Assembly: GCA_029962745.1 (NCBI GenBank)
Contig: CM057156.1
Span: 28,911,791 to 28,975,790, forward strand
DNA: 64,000 bases
Source: Echinometra lucunter
Lineage: Eukaryota > Echinodermata > Echinoidea > Camarodonta > Echinometridae
Direction: 5' to 3'
The notes beneath the pieces are model-generated. The model was not told where the DNA came from and made no database searches. It saw nothing but the letters and a program-made list of their open reading frames with translations. The translations under genes were made by a program, and so were the position numbers. Below are positions 34,001-44,845 of this stretch, piece after piece. How positions within the stretch are numbered: position 1 is the stretch's first letter; every line of letters starts with the position of its first letter.

Positions 34001-34480
34001 GCCAATACAGGTCATCATAATGGCTTAACTTCGACCCACTGAGGGACGATTGGTATCATGGGGGAGGGTTGCACCACTTTTACTCGAAAAAAAGAAGATG
34101 AAGCTGGGAAACAGGGTTGCTGATTCGGGAGAGAGTACGGGAGGATATCCTGTCTGGTTAAAAAACAAGATCCCCATCATTGTCCCCTTTAATTTTCTGC
34201 ATTTCCTCTTCCTATTTCCCCTTCGTCATTCAATGGTGGAGGAGGGGGGGGGCTACCCCCGTGCACCCAATGGCTACCCCACTGGCTCATCAGATCCCTA
34301 GCGAGCTTCCCATCACTACACACCCCATGATCGTCCATAAAGATTAATCAATCGTTTCTCTGAATAGTTTAGGTACACAATTATTGTTAAGGCGGGGGTC
34401 TAAAGTGATTTGTTATCGATCTTCTGAGTGTATGCTTCACAAAGTAGCATGGTTGGGTATAACATCATGCTTTGGTTCCA
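31029..34480. other. intergenic with simple repeats and C/G runs
   Basis: (TTTTG)n lies at about 32405-32428 and (AAAAC)n at about 33478-33502. C/G runs lie near 32431, 33742 and 34243. Near 31730-31765 the words CCCCCACCC and ACGCCACTGACT resemble ends of common invertebrate repeats, but no complete element could be delimited. Confidence 0.45.
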
Positions 34481-34682
34481 TGACATTTGCTTCGACGACA
34501 ATTGCTCCCATGGAAAAATTGCAATTTAAGCCAAACATAAAATCTACCCCTAAACCTAACACTAACCCTAATCCTTATCCTCACATTATTCAGAACCAAA
34601 ACCCCTATTGTAATCCTAACCCTAACCCTATGTCTTCGGAGAAATTAAGGCACGAGCAATTGTCGCAGGAGCAAATGTCGTG
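34481..34682. mobile_element. MITE with internal telomere-like (CCCTAA) repeats
   Basis: The left end contains GACATTTGCTTCGACGACAA then TTGCTCC. The reverse complement of the right end reads GACATTTGCTCCTGCGACAA then TTGCTCG, giving inverted repeats of about 28 bp. Between them, at about 34548-34632, lie degenerate CCCTAA/CCTAAA/CCCTAT hexamers. Telomere-like hexamers inside a small TIR element point to a transposon interior rather than a fused chromosome end. Confidence 0.75.
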
Positions 34683-34734
34683 TCACCCATGCGGTTATAC
34701 TATTTTAAGTAGTTTATGTATGAAGAATAGGCTT

Positions 34735-35431
34735 TAAGGCCCCCTCACACCTAACCGAATTGCCTGAAATATGCCTTGCGATGGCTGGCGAAAGGCATTT
34801 TTTAAAAAATCGTTTTCAATGGTAACTGATAGTAAATCATATTTACCCTTCGTGTTTGGGTTCGTACACCTTCTGAACTAACAGCTGCGATTATTCAAAT
34901 TCGCGCGGAAATTTTGAACATGTTTAAAATTTCCCGACGAATTGAAAAATCGTTGGTCATCTGTTTGAATTCGCATCTCTTATTTAGTCTGCGGTAATCG
35001 TTCGTTTATCGTTCGTGTGTTATTGTCGCGCATAGTCCCTCATCGGGCTTTGGCCAAAGTGGACCGATCTCGAAAGAACCCTTAACGAAGCAACACGATG
35101 ACAAACGCCCGATCTATTCCCTCGTCTTCGTTTTCTAATCGCACGCCATATCAAACCATTGCTCACTGTTCGTTCGTCTTATTGGGTTATATCAACCCTT
35201 CGCTCGCCTTCGGCTGCAATTTACTCAAAGAGGTGAACCGAAAAATCGATATCCTTCGCATGTCATATTTATCCTTCGCTTACCGTTCGTTGATAAAATT
35301 TGACAATAGTTACTGATCGCATGATTTGACGGAAATTTTATTTGAATTCGTTGAATTCGTGTGCATTTCGTGCATTTTTCCCATTCGTCACCCTTCGTCC
35401 GCCTACATTCGGTCAGGTGTGAGGGGCCTTT
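34735..35431. mobile_element. non-autonomous DNA transposon with 7-bp TSD
   Basis: The termini TAAGGCCCCCTCACACCTAA and (reverse complement of the right end) AAAGGCCCCTCACACCTGAC match for about 25 bp, to CCGAAT. TAGGCTT flanks both ends (34728-34734 and 35432-35438), consistent with a 7-bp target-site duplication. The 697-bp interior is rich in TTCGT/ATCGTTCG words and codes for nothing recognisable. Confidence 0.85.
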
Positions 35432-35438
35432 TAGGCTT

Positions 35439-36030
35439 ATGAATAGCAGCCTGAAGGTTATTTCTAGACCTTGTAATTATATCCAAAATTATGATGAAAA
35501 TATCATTGTGGCACTTTAAATTTCAAGTGCTTTTAACAGCTGTCGTAGGCTATATTTTGAATAACTGAAAGCTCTTATTTGGTCCTGACCCCCCTTTTCT
35601 GTCCCCCCCCCCATCTTTTTCAACTCCCTCTCCTCTCTCCCTGACTCTCTCTGTCCCGCTCTCTCTCTCGCTCTTCCTCCTTCCTCTAAACACCATGTTT
35701 GATCACCTCTCATCATGCTCATACTCTCTCGTTCTACATTCCTTTCTTGTTTTATTCTCCTTTCCTCTCCTGTCCCCATCTCTTCACCTTCCCTTCCCTC
35801 ATATTTCTTCTTCTCTCTCCGGTCTGCCCTTGCCCTTTCTCTGCCCCCCCCCCTCCCGGATCGCATTAACACGCCGTCTTTTCCTCTTCATAGTGCATTT
35901 GGGTATACAGAAAATAACAGGCAATGCGCTTAATTTAGAAGGTGAGTGCCTTAAATAAAAGATATGAATCATGCTTTTCAATTAGCTACAGCGCTCTGCA
36001 GACGACAACATGCATTTTTTATTTGTGTCT
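35439..36030. other. intergenic; polypyrimidine stretch 35580-35870
   Basis: The + strand is C/T-rich, with C runs near 35603 and 35846. Frames on either strand are compositional. Confidence 0.5.
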
Positions 36031-36035
36031 AAGGC

Positions 36036-36111
36036 TACGTCATCAATATTCAGTAACCATGGCAACCGATACCTATCCCATCCACAGTTATTGATTGTAA
36101 AGATGGTAAGT
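36036..36111 (+). promoter_or_regulatory. CRE-like site, perfect RFX X-box and candidate first exon ending ATG|GTAAGT
   Basis: TACGTCA (36036-36042) is followed by the perfect X-box palindrome GTAACCATGGCAAC (36053-36066), fitting GTNRCC-AT-RGYAAC. About 40 bases downstream, AAGATG is followed directly by the consensus donor GTAAGT (ATG 36103-36105, donor 36106). A short first exon that ends in the start codon is one reading. No downstream exon was identified, so a gene here is only a possibility. Confidence 0.4.
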
Positions 36112-38030
36112 GTCGTTAGGAGTAGGGGCAGACCTCTCGATTGAGTCAAATTTCGGCGAAAACCGCAATATTTTAAAACTCGCCATTAAAGTCTGTCTGC
36201 ATTTCTGTTTGGAGTTGCCATTTTGAGAACATGGGAGGATTGTGATCGATAGGTGTTCGATGTTTTGAAGAATGTATGATTGAGAATCGCATTTAAAGTT
36301 TCACCTTTAAAAGCCTGTTTTGACCAAAGTGGGATTTTTCGTGTTATGTACTAACGCGTAATTTTTCTAAAAATCTATACTATGATTATTTTTATTGGTA
36401 ATGCCTTCTGTCTGATAAATTCTGTGGAATCTTTATTAAACCTTTCAAAATATTCATAATACCACCCATTTGTAATTCATTATATCCTATAAAAGAAGAA
36501 AATAGTTTAAAAAGCTCGAAAACTTCCATTATATTTTCTAAGGATATGGTTGAAAAAAAAAAACCCACAAAACATTGATTATAATATTGCATTCATCACG
36601 CTCGACAATGACCGCCTCTATTGAAGAGTTGGACATTGTAGTTTGAAAGATGAAATTTCAAAGTCAGTACAATGTTACATGCTGCTTGCTAAGAAACAAC
36701 AAAAATCAGACTTTCCGTTTTGGTCCTGAAAATATCAAAGCTTGTCCGTAAAGAAAGAATATCTCTGAAGTCTGTAACTTTATTTTCTTCTCTTTCAATT
36801 CCCCAAGAGGGTTTGAAACCCAGTCTGCTATTTTTCTACACCTATAGAATATTATGTTACTAAATCTAACTTTTACCTGTTATCTGATATTCTCTTCAAA
36901 TTTACATCCTCAACCTGAAAATACTGTCCGTAGCTGTCAGTATCCTATTTCCAGTTCAAAATTATGCAATTACTGAAGTTTTTCCGTGCATGTTCTTGAA
37001 TTTCAGATTCCCGGTACTGCATTGATAGAATGAAATTACATTCTAAACATAGTACAGTGAAAACTATTAGATAATGTAACTTCAAGTAAGTGTCTTCCAG
37101 TATAATTTGTCTACATAATGAAAAAAATTATCTACATGTACAAAGCGAGGAGGATAGATTTAACAAGAGGAAAATAAAAGCGTGGAAGAAGAAAAAAGAG
37201 AGTGAGAGATAGCTAGATAGATAGAGAGGGGGGGGGGGGGTGAGAGAGATAGAGTGAGAGTGAGGGGGGTGCTTGAGAAGGGGTGGCAGCGCAGGAGAAA
37301 TTCACCTCTCTATTTTCTGGTTAACTCTCGGAACATTATAAATGTTTATATACAACCCCTCTACTTTTCTAAGCATACCTATATGATACAATAGACAGAG
37401 GCTCACACTCCCTCTATTTCGGAACGCTGGATCTGTCACTTTTAAAGACAGAGGACAATGAACTATTTCTTTCAGTTAATCTCTAGAGAGTATTTCTTTT
37501 CACACTATATCATCTAATATCCAGAGTCGGGTAACAGATTTAGCTTTCAAAGCAGTAAATCAAATTCAGATACAAAATTAATGCGCGTGAAAAAGGGCTA
37601 CACGTTTAATGGCAGACCAAAGAAATCAGCACCGACTCTCTGCCGAATCGCTCCCAGTGGTTCAGTGTGACGACGGGTCGTAGCTCACGTTCCTTGCTGA
37701 GTGGCTCAATTCACATGCAAGAGTTGGAGTGGTCGAACAGCAGCTTTCAACTCTCAGTGATTGAAGCATGGACCGGTCCATGATGGAAGTAACAGTCATG
37801 TCTCAGCTTGAACACATCTCCAGCAGGGATGCCCTCTTGTGCATAAAAGAGTTCCTAATCTACCATTTAATTTAGAAAATTGCAGAAATATGTTTTTAAT
37901 GATTTTTAAAAATTGGCAAAAAGCTATACGTCACATCCTAGAGCGAAAGAGGTCCCGTTACTTCTGTACATACATGTACATAGCGGATGATTTGTTAAAT
38001 TCTCATTTTCTCTCTCTCTCTCTTTCTCTG

Positions 38031-38077
<47 letters not shown>

Positions 38078-38404
38078 GTCTGTCCATCTCTCACTCTCTC
38101 TTTTATTAATATATACATTTTCCAGTGAGGGGGGGGGGGAACTATCGCGCAGTATCGATTTTAATACGTTATTGTGAAACTCGTTACAAAAGATCAAATG
38201 TCTTATACCATCTATACCCACCCTTAGGATCCACAGTGGATGAGATGACAATGAAAAGGTTGACATGGAAAAAAAATTCATGTAATAGTTGGAGCAAAAA
38301 ATTAGCCATCGAAAAAAAACGACATTTAAGTTGTTTTTGTTTATGGATGTGAACAATGCCCATCCACCTGTTGCTGTGTGGGGCTCATTGAAAAACGATC
38401 GATC
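36112..38404. other. intergenic or intronic AT-rich DNA
   Basis: It contains a G run at about 37227-37240, a (CTAT)n tract at about 38031-38076 and a G run near 38129. No coding exon is recognised. Confidence 0.45.
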
Positions 38405-38800
38405 GTAGAGAGGAAGACACAGTGAAGATAGATGGAGGAGAAGAAGGGAAAGAGGGATGGGGAGAAGGAAAGAGAAAGGGGAGAAGGGGAGGGAAAGAGC
38501 CGTGTTATAAGATAACGATGTGAAAGATTGGAGAGAGAATTATAAATAAAAAGGGGGGGGGGGGTGAGAGATAGAACGTAGACTTTTGAATAATAAATTC
38601 AAATAGTCTGAATTGAGAGACTGATGAGATGATTAGGAGAGATGGGAGATCGAGAGAGAAAAATGAGGTTGGATGAAAACGTGAGAATGCTAAACTGAGA
38701 AGGATTAAGAGAGAGAGAAGAAGAAAGAGGAAGAGAGGCGAAGAGATAGATAGATTGAAAGGATGGGAGAGTAGGAGCCGAGAGAGAGAGGACGAGAGAA

Positions 38801-38846
<46 letters not shown>

Positions 38847-38940
38847 TTGAGTTAGACTGTATCTTGGGGAAAGGGGGGGGGGGGGAGAGCACAGGAATGA
38901 AGAGCAGAAGGGGGGGGGTACATGGTCGGAGGCTAGCAAA
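38405..38940 (+). repeat. ~535-bp polypurine domain
   Basis: Mostly A and G on the + strand, with (GA)n at about 38801-38846 and G runs near 38551, 38871 and 38910. Minus-strand Ser/Leu/Pro frames are artefacts. Confidence 0.88.
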
Positions 38941-40435
38941 TTCAAACATCAACTCAATAAAAAGACTTTATTTTTGGAAAGCTCTTTATTTAGCTGTTGG
39001 TTTGAAAGACAATTCAGTAATTAAGAGTCTCATTAACAAGTAAATTACATTATTCTCTTCTTCAAGAATATGTCCAAAACAGTTCTCAAAATAGTTATTT
39101 AAAAAACTAGCACAATGCACGATCGCTTTTGTTTCAGTGGGATTGATTTAATACTCTGATTTTCCTTTCCCCTTCTAAGACAAAACACTTTTCCAGGGTT
39201 GCTTTGGGAAGTGAATTCTACCAGAGACACGTCCATACTCTCTAACCTACGTCATTTACCAGGGACGTTGAAAAAACCTGCGGCTACACATTATCCCATC
39301 AGCACCCCTCCCCTTTCGCTCTTCTCGAAATCGTCACGATCTTCTCCTCTCACGCTCCCTTAACTCCACATTAAAAATGTTTGGTTTAATATCTTCACAA
39401 GAAAATGGTAGCAGATGAAGAAAAGTTTGGGCCGCGGGCCAGTCTGCTGTATTATATATTGGATAGTTTACGTTTGAGATGAGTGGCACGTACGGCGTAA
39501 ATCCGCAAGTCGGCGCCAGCAGGATAGAATGACCTTGAAAACTTGTCATTCAAGATGCCAGATAACAGCGGCGCACCGTGCGGTTTAATTGTTTATCTGT
39601 AGTAGATCGGAACATACACCTGCCGCTTCTGTTTCTTTAGATGTCAGACAGTGAGCATGGTAAGAAGAAATAACTTTGCTTCGGCTCGGTGTAAAGTGTT
39701 TGGTGAAAAGAAAAGGCAAGTCATCGAAATTTTATCGAAATTCATTGGGTTAAATAGCGGAATCGTTGAATAATTACGACAACATTCATTCTCCTTTATC
39801 ACTATCATTTCTCCCATTTTTGTGATACTCTATTATTTCTTTTCGTCTGTTCACATGGTTCAGTTCGATCTCAAACTTGGAAGATGATTTTTCTTATAGA
39901 TGTACAAAGGAAGCATGTTTAAAGGAAGTATATAAAAGCATTTTGAAAATTCAATTCTAGTTCAAAGCTAAGCAAAACTAACAATCACAAAAATACTACT
40001 TATATGAACTGGGACATGGGCAGGGGGGGATCACTTTGAAGAATGGAGGGGGGGGGGGGTCTCTTGAATAACCTTAGGGCACCAAAATACGTTCCGTCAC
40101 TGCAAAATGGGTCCTTACCCCACGAATTACCCCAAAGAAGTGGCAGCATTCCATACATGTACACGAATCTTTTAGCTCTTATTCCTTTAGATTCATCAAG
40201 TTTGATGACATATCCGTACTCAACCTATTCAAGATGCAAGTCACGTCATAGAAGATAGACTGGTCATGGTACATTTAAACCACTTTCCTGGATTAATGCA
40301 GAAAGTGAAGGATTATCTTACAAACCTCGTCATTTCTGCACGACACTAGAAGGATAACGCACGAGCAGAGGCAGTATAGCTTCGCTTGATTGGGTAGAAG
40401 GGAGAACAATAATGTAAAAAGTCCTATTTTGGACC
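38941..40435. other. intergenic, with a possible 19-nt exon at 39641-39659
   Basis: Acceptor-like TTCTGTTTCTTTAG at 39640 and donor GTAAGA at 39660 bracket ATGTCAGACAGTGAGCATG (MSDSEH plus one base). The preceding 39420-39610 is GC-richer than average. This is only a pattern match. G runs lie near 40024 and 40049. Confidence 0.25.
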
Positions 40436-40686
40436 CACTCTTAGAAAAAAAATGGTGCTGATAAGAACCTTTTCTTGTCCCATATTTGGAGCCTTTAAAG
40501 GTTTTCAAAGAAAGATAGCCCACTATAGCCTAAAGGGTTCTTTAGAACCATTGTGGTTGTTCAAGGAACAGGGGGGTAATTGAAAATATAAAGAACCCTT
40601 TATAGAACCCCTTTTTCTGGAGGTGCTAAATACGGGACAAAAAAAAAGGGGATTCTATAAACTGACACAATTTTCTAAGGGTGTGG
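40436..40686. mobile_element. MITE-like element with CACTCTTAGAAAA termini
   Basis: The left end CACTCTTAGAAAAAA and the reverse complement of the right end CACACCCTTAGAAAA form inverted repeats. Inside are inverted GGGTTCT/AGAACC words. The pattern resembles the TA-inserting Tc1/mariner-type MITE at 48628, but a target duplication is not clear here. Confidence 0.65.
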
Positions 40687-41435
40687 ATTAAATATACTTT
40701 GCCCGTTTAATGTTCGAAAGTTTCCTTTCAACCAGCTAAAGCAGTTACCCTTTCCGATTATTCATACAGAGATTTATTGCATTGACTTTCTAGAACAAAA
40801 TGCACATAAAGATGACCAGGTTTCTGGAGTATATAAAAGTTCAAGAATTCACACCCTGCATCAAATCGATTTGCCCTATTACTGTACTGTTTATCTGAGG
40901 GTCTCTGGGTGTAAGATAAGGCCAACCGTGAAAACGTTTATATTTCTTTAAAAAACGTTTTCTATAGTAATCATTCTTTGTAGTCGGAATTGGTAGGGTT
41001 CCTTTGAATTCTTCGTCTTTCTCGTCACCCACGACTACTTCTCACTCCCTCTTTCACTAGGCATTCCTAATTCAGTTTAATGGGTGCGACGAGGAATTGG
41101 AAATCAGCCAGCGGTCTCCTTTTCGGGAGCCATTATAAAAACCCATTTTGAAGTAATTGAGTGAGGATGCAGTGTGTGCGTACGATGGAGGGGTGCCAAA
41201 TAGGGGTTCATGGCTAGGTTGAGGGAAAGAGTAAGACACAAAAAAGCTGGAAAACATGTGATTAATTATAGACAAACAAATAAACATAATGTAATGGCAG
41301 AAGACATTAGGATAATTATACACCTAATGTGACACTCAGTGGCACTCGGTTGCAAAGCAGCAGCATTAATGTAAGAGGTTTAAATGTTGAACCATGGGAT
41401 GCAGTTTTGAGTTTCTATCAAGAGCAACAGGTTTG
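40687..41435. other. intergenic, nothing recognised
   Basis: Short frames only; no repeats of note. Confidence 0.45.
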
Positions 41436-41702
41436 TATGATGGCCCTTAAGTACGCTCGACAACAGGTCATGTGCGACGTGAATTTTGCGGCCAACTTTG
41501 CGTCCCAGTCGCGGATTTTGCGTTCCGGGTCATGAATTTCGCATTCCGGGTCATCGATTTCGCATTCCAGGTCATGAATTTCGCATCCCGGGTCATGAAT
41601 TTCGCGTTACGGTTCGCGAATTTCGCTACTTGAATGCAAAGTAGGCCCCGAAATTCACGTCGAACATGACCTGTTGTCGAGCGTACTTATAGGGCCACCA
41701 TA
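41436..41702. mobile_element. foldback transposon-like element, copy 2, with 6-bp TSD
   Basis: The termini TATGATGGCCCTTAAGTACG and (right end reversed) TATGGTGGCCCTATAAGTAC share about 50 bp with each other and with the element at 6857-7244, including the block CTCGACAACAGGTCATGT. GGTTTG lies immediately outside both ends (41430-41435 and 41703-41708). The interior again has ~21-bp GAATTTCGCAT-type units, fewer than in copy 1, giving 267 bp against 388 bp. Its arms are more diverged, which suggests an older insertion. Confidence 0.9.
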
Positions 41703-41708
41703 GGTTTG

Positions 41709-43825
41709 CACAGTCTGAAGGGGCTGCACATGTAGGGCTGCCTATATGTACAATGTGCTGATCAGTGGTCCATGAATGTTTCGCCTCCCACCAAAACCAA
41801 CTATTTCACTTCAAGGAAAGTACTTCATTTTGTCCCTTCTTATAAATAAAAGAACACTGTCTTATTCCGTAGACTCCTGAATACTTTCATTCTCACAGAG
41901 TTGATAAAGGGGTCACCCTGTTTCAGCAACCAATTGGTGAACTATATTAACAATGATATATATATACATGATCATTATTTTCTATTTAAAAAATGCACTC
42001 TCGTTTATTTTCAGCATCTTTTTTGATAGTAAATGGTGGTTTGTTTTCAGTATGACAATTAAATGCTTTGTTAAATGAACACGTTACATTTTCACAATTT
42101 ATTTCCATCGTAAAGAGGTTTAACACTGTTTAATGCATTACAAATTTAAAAAAAAAAACTATTGTTAGTACAAGATTTTTTATAGAGACCACAGAAATGA
42201 TATCGGACAAGCCAATTAGATTTGTTTGTTACAATGTCTGATATCAGTCGATATTATTTCTAAATATTGTGATATACGTAATGATATCATCTACCCATCA
42301 AAGTTGATCAATCAAAATGGATAAGATGATTTGTTTTTTTTTTTACACTTATTTAATTCCGATAAAAAGATGAAGGTAGCATAGAATATTAACATTGCTT
42401 GGAGGATATTCACTGTAAGCAACAAAAAGAAGAGAAAATTCCTTTCTTTTTATTCACGACACTCGCTTTGCTTATCTCGATGTAGAAATGCTAAGACGAC
42501 GGGCGGCGTCATTTGCAAACAGTTTATAACGATCTTTGGCGATTATGTTTCAGCGAGAATTGATTCGTCTTGAAAATTTCAGGGCCATGCCATCCACAAA
42601 AGGGCACAGACATTGCATGGAAAGCCCTATGGACAGGTGCGTTCCCATGTGCGCCGACGCAGTTTTTCCATGACAAAAAACGAAAAAGGCACAAATTAAC
42701 AACAAAACTTGAAAAGACTTGGGATATGTTAACCTCCACAAACTGATTCTAACCCGATTCCATTTAATCATATTTCAATTTTCAATTGCAGTAAATGAGA
42801 TGAATTCAAATGTCCCTATATGGAGTAACAAATATCCCGGCTCCCGCTCCCCCCCCCCACCCCTTTGTCCCCTTCCTTCCTTTCGCAATTTTACAAGAAG
42901 AGTACAAATCGAGATATGAAGCACTATGTAACAGGGCATTAGGGGGTTTCCCACCTTGAAATGAAGTTGTATGTTGTATTTCCCTCCTCTTGCGGAGAAT
43001 CATTCGAAGTGGATTATGTTTTAAAACACCTTAAAGTTGGACTTCGCACATTTTAACTTTTACTCAGATACCAGCAATAGTTCACATACATAGGATCTCA
43101 GGCCTAAATGAATAAGGGACATCATCAAAAATTGAAATAGACAATCTTAGCCATATTAGTAATTGCGAGAAAACAATACAAAAGTACTAGCGTTTACCGT
43201 TTCTAATGTTTGTTTTTTTTCGTAAAAGGCTTTCTTCTAGACATGATACAAATGGCTCTATACTACATTCTTCCGCTGTCAATATCCTTCCATACCTTAA
43301 AAATCTATAGAACCAAACATTAAATCCAGCCATAAAGCTAGACCTCGTCTAAAACAAAAAATTCTACCCCAATCCTTACACCATTTGTTCGAAGAAATAA
43401 AGCCCAAACTGGAGCTCGGAGACGTCTCTACAGGGGGAAAAGGGGGGGGGGGGGGAGAACAAGGACGGGTAGAAAGGGGGGGGGGTATCGGCGCTCTTAA
43501 TGCCAGAAATGGTCCAAACTCATTGGTCTTCGAGCCTGGGTTTTATTTATTTTGTTTTTAATTTTTTATTCATCTATTTTTTTTTGGGGGGGGGGGTAAG
43601 ATACCAACCTTCTTTTTTTATATCTTGATTTAAACAAAACGGTTTTTACAACAGTGTTTCGAAGTTAATGACACGGTGTGTATTAACCACGATTACAGCA
43701 ACAAAACGTTCCGTTTATCTAAAACAAAGAAGTCTATAAAGGCAGACTTATTCACATCAGATCTAGACAAAATCTGTCTTGAATTCAGGAGCGAAGACCT
43801 ATGAGTGAGAATGAGAGAGGGAGAG
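41709..43825. other. intergenic AT-rich DNA with G/C runs
   Basis: C/G runs lie near 42849, 43442, 43476 and 43584. No gene or delimitable element is seen. Confidence 0.45.
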
Positions 43826-44579
<754 letters not shown>

Positions 44580-44845
44580 TGTCGTACATGGCTTTTACTA
44601 ACGTCTTATTTACCAAGGCTAGCCATTTCAGCTTTTATCAGCTGCTCTTTCAGCGGGCCCTGCATAACAGAATATGTTACTATTACCCTTCTCCATTCTT
44701 ACATGTCGAGCGCCTGGCTAGAAGGCAAAAGGTCCCATTTTTGTAAGTCTTTGGTATGACTCGGCCGGGGATCGAACCCCGACCTCCCGTTCATTCCGTT
44801 CATCTCCCGTTCATCAGTACAATTGAGCCAACATGCCCGGTTTTA
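44580..44845 (-). mobile_element. tRNA-derived SINE, family B
   Basis: On the minus strand the head reads CCGGGCATGTTGGCTCAATT (A-box-like). About 60 bases later comes GGGGTTCGATCCCC, a perfect pol III B box. The body continues ATACCAAAGACTTACAAAAA, TGGGACCTTTTGCC and AGGGCCCGCTGAAAGAGCAG. The head is interrupted by GAACGGGAGATGAACGG-type repeats and cannot fold as a normal tRNA, so it is a SINE. A G run at 44846 marks the 5' side. Confidence 0.75.

Noticed and set aside
34548..34632. Chromosome-internal telomere or fusion point
   Set aside because: The hexamers are degenerate, short and enclosed by inverted ends of a small transposon.
44762..44840. Possible tRNA gene, because of perfect A-box-like and B-box sequences
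   Set aside because: The middle is replaced by GAACGGGA-type repeats and cannot form the D and anticodon arms. A SINE body follows.
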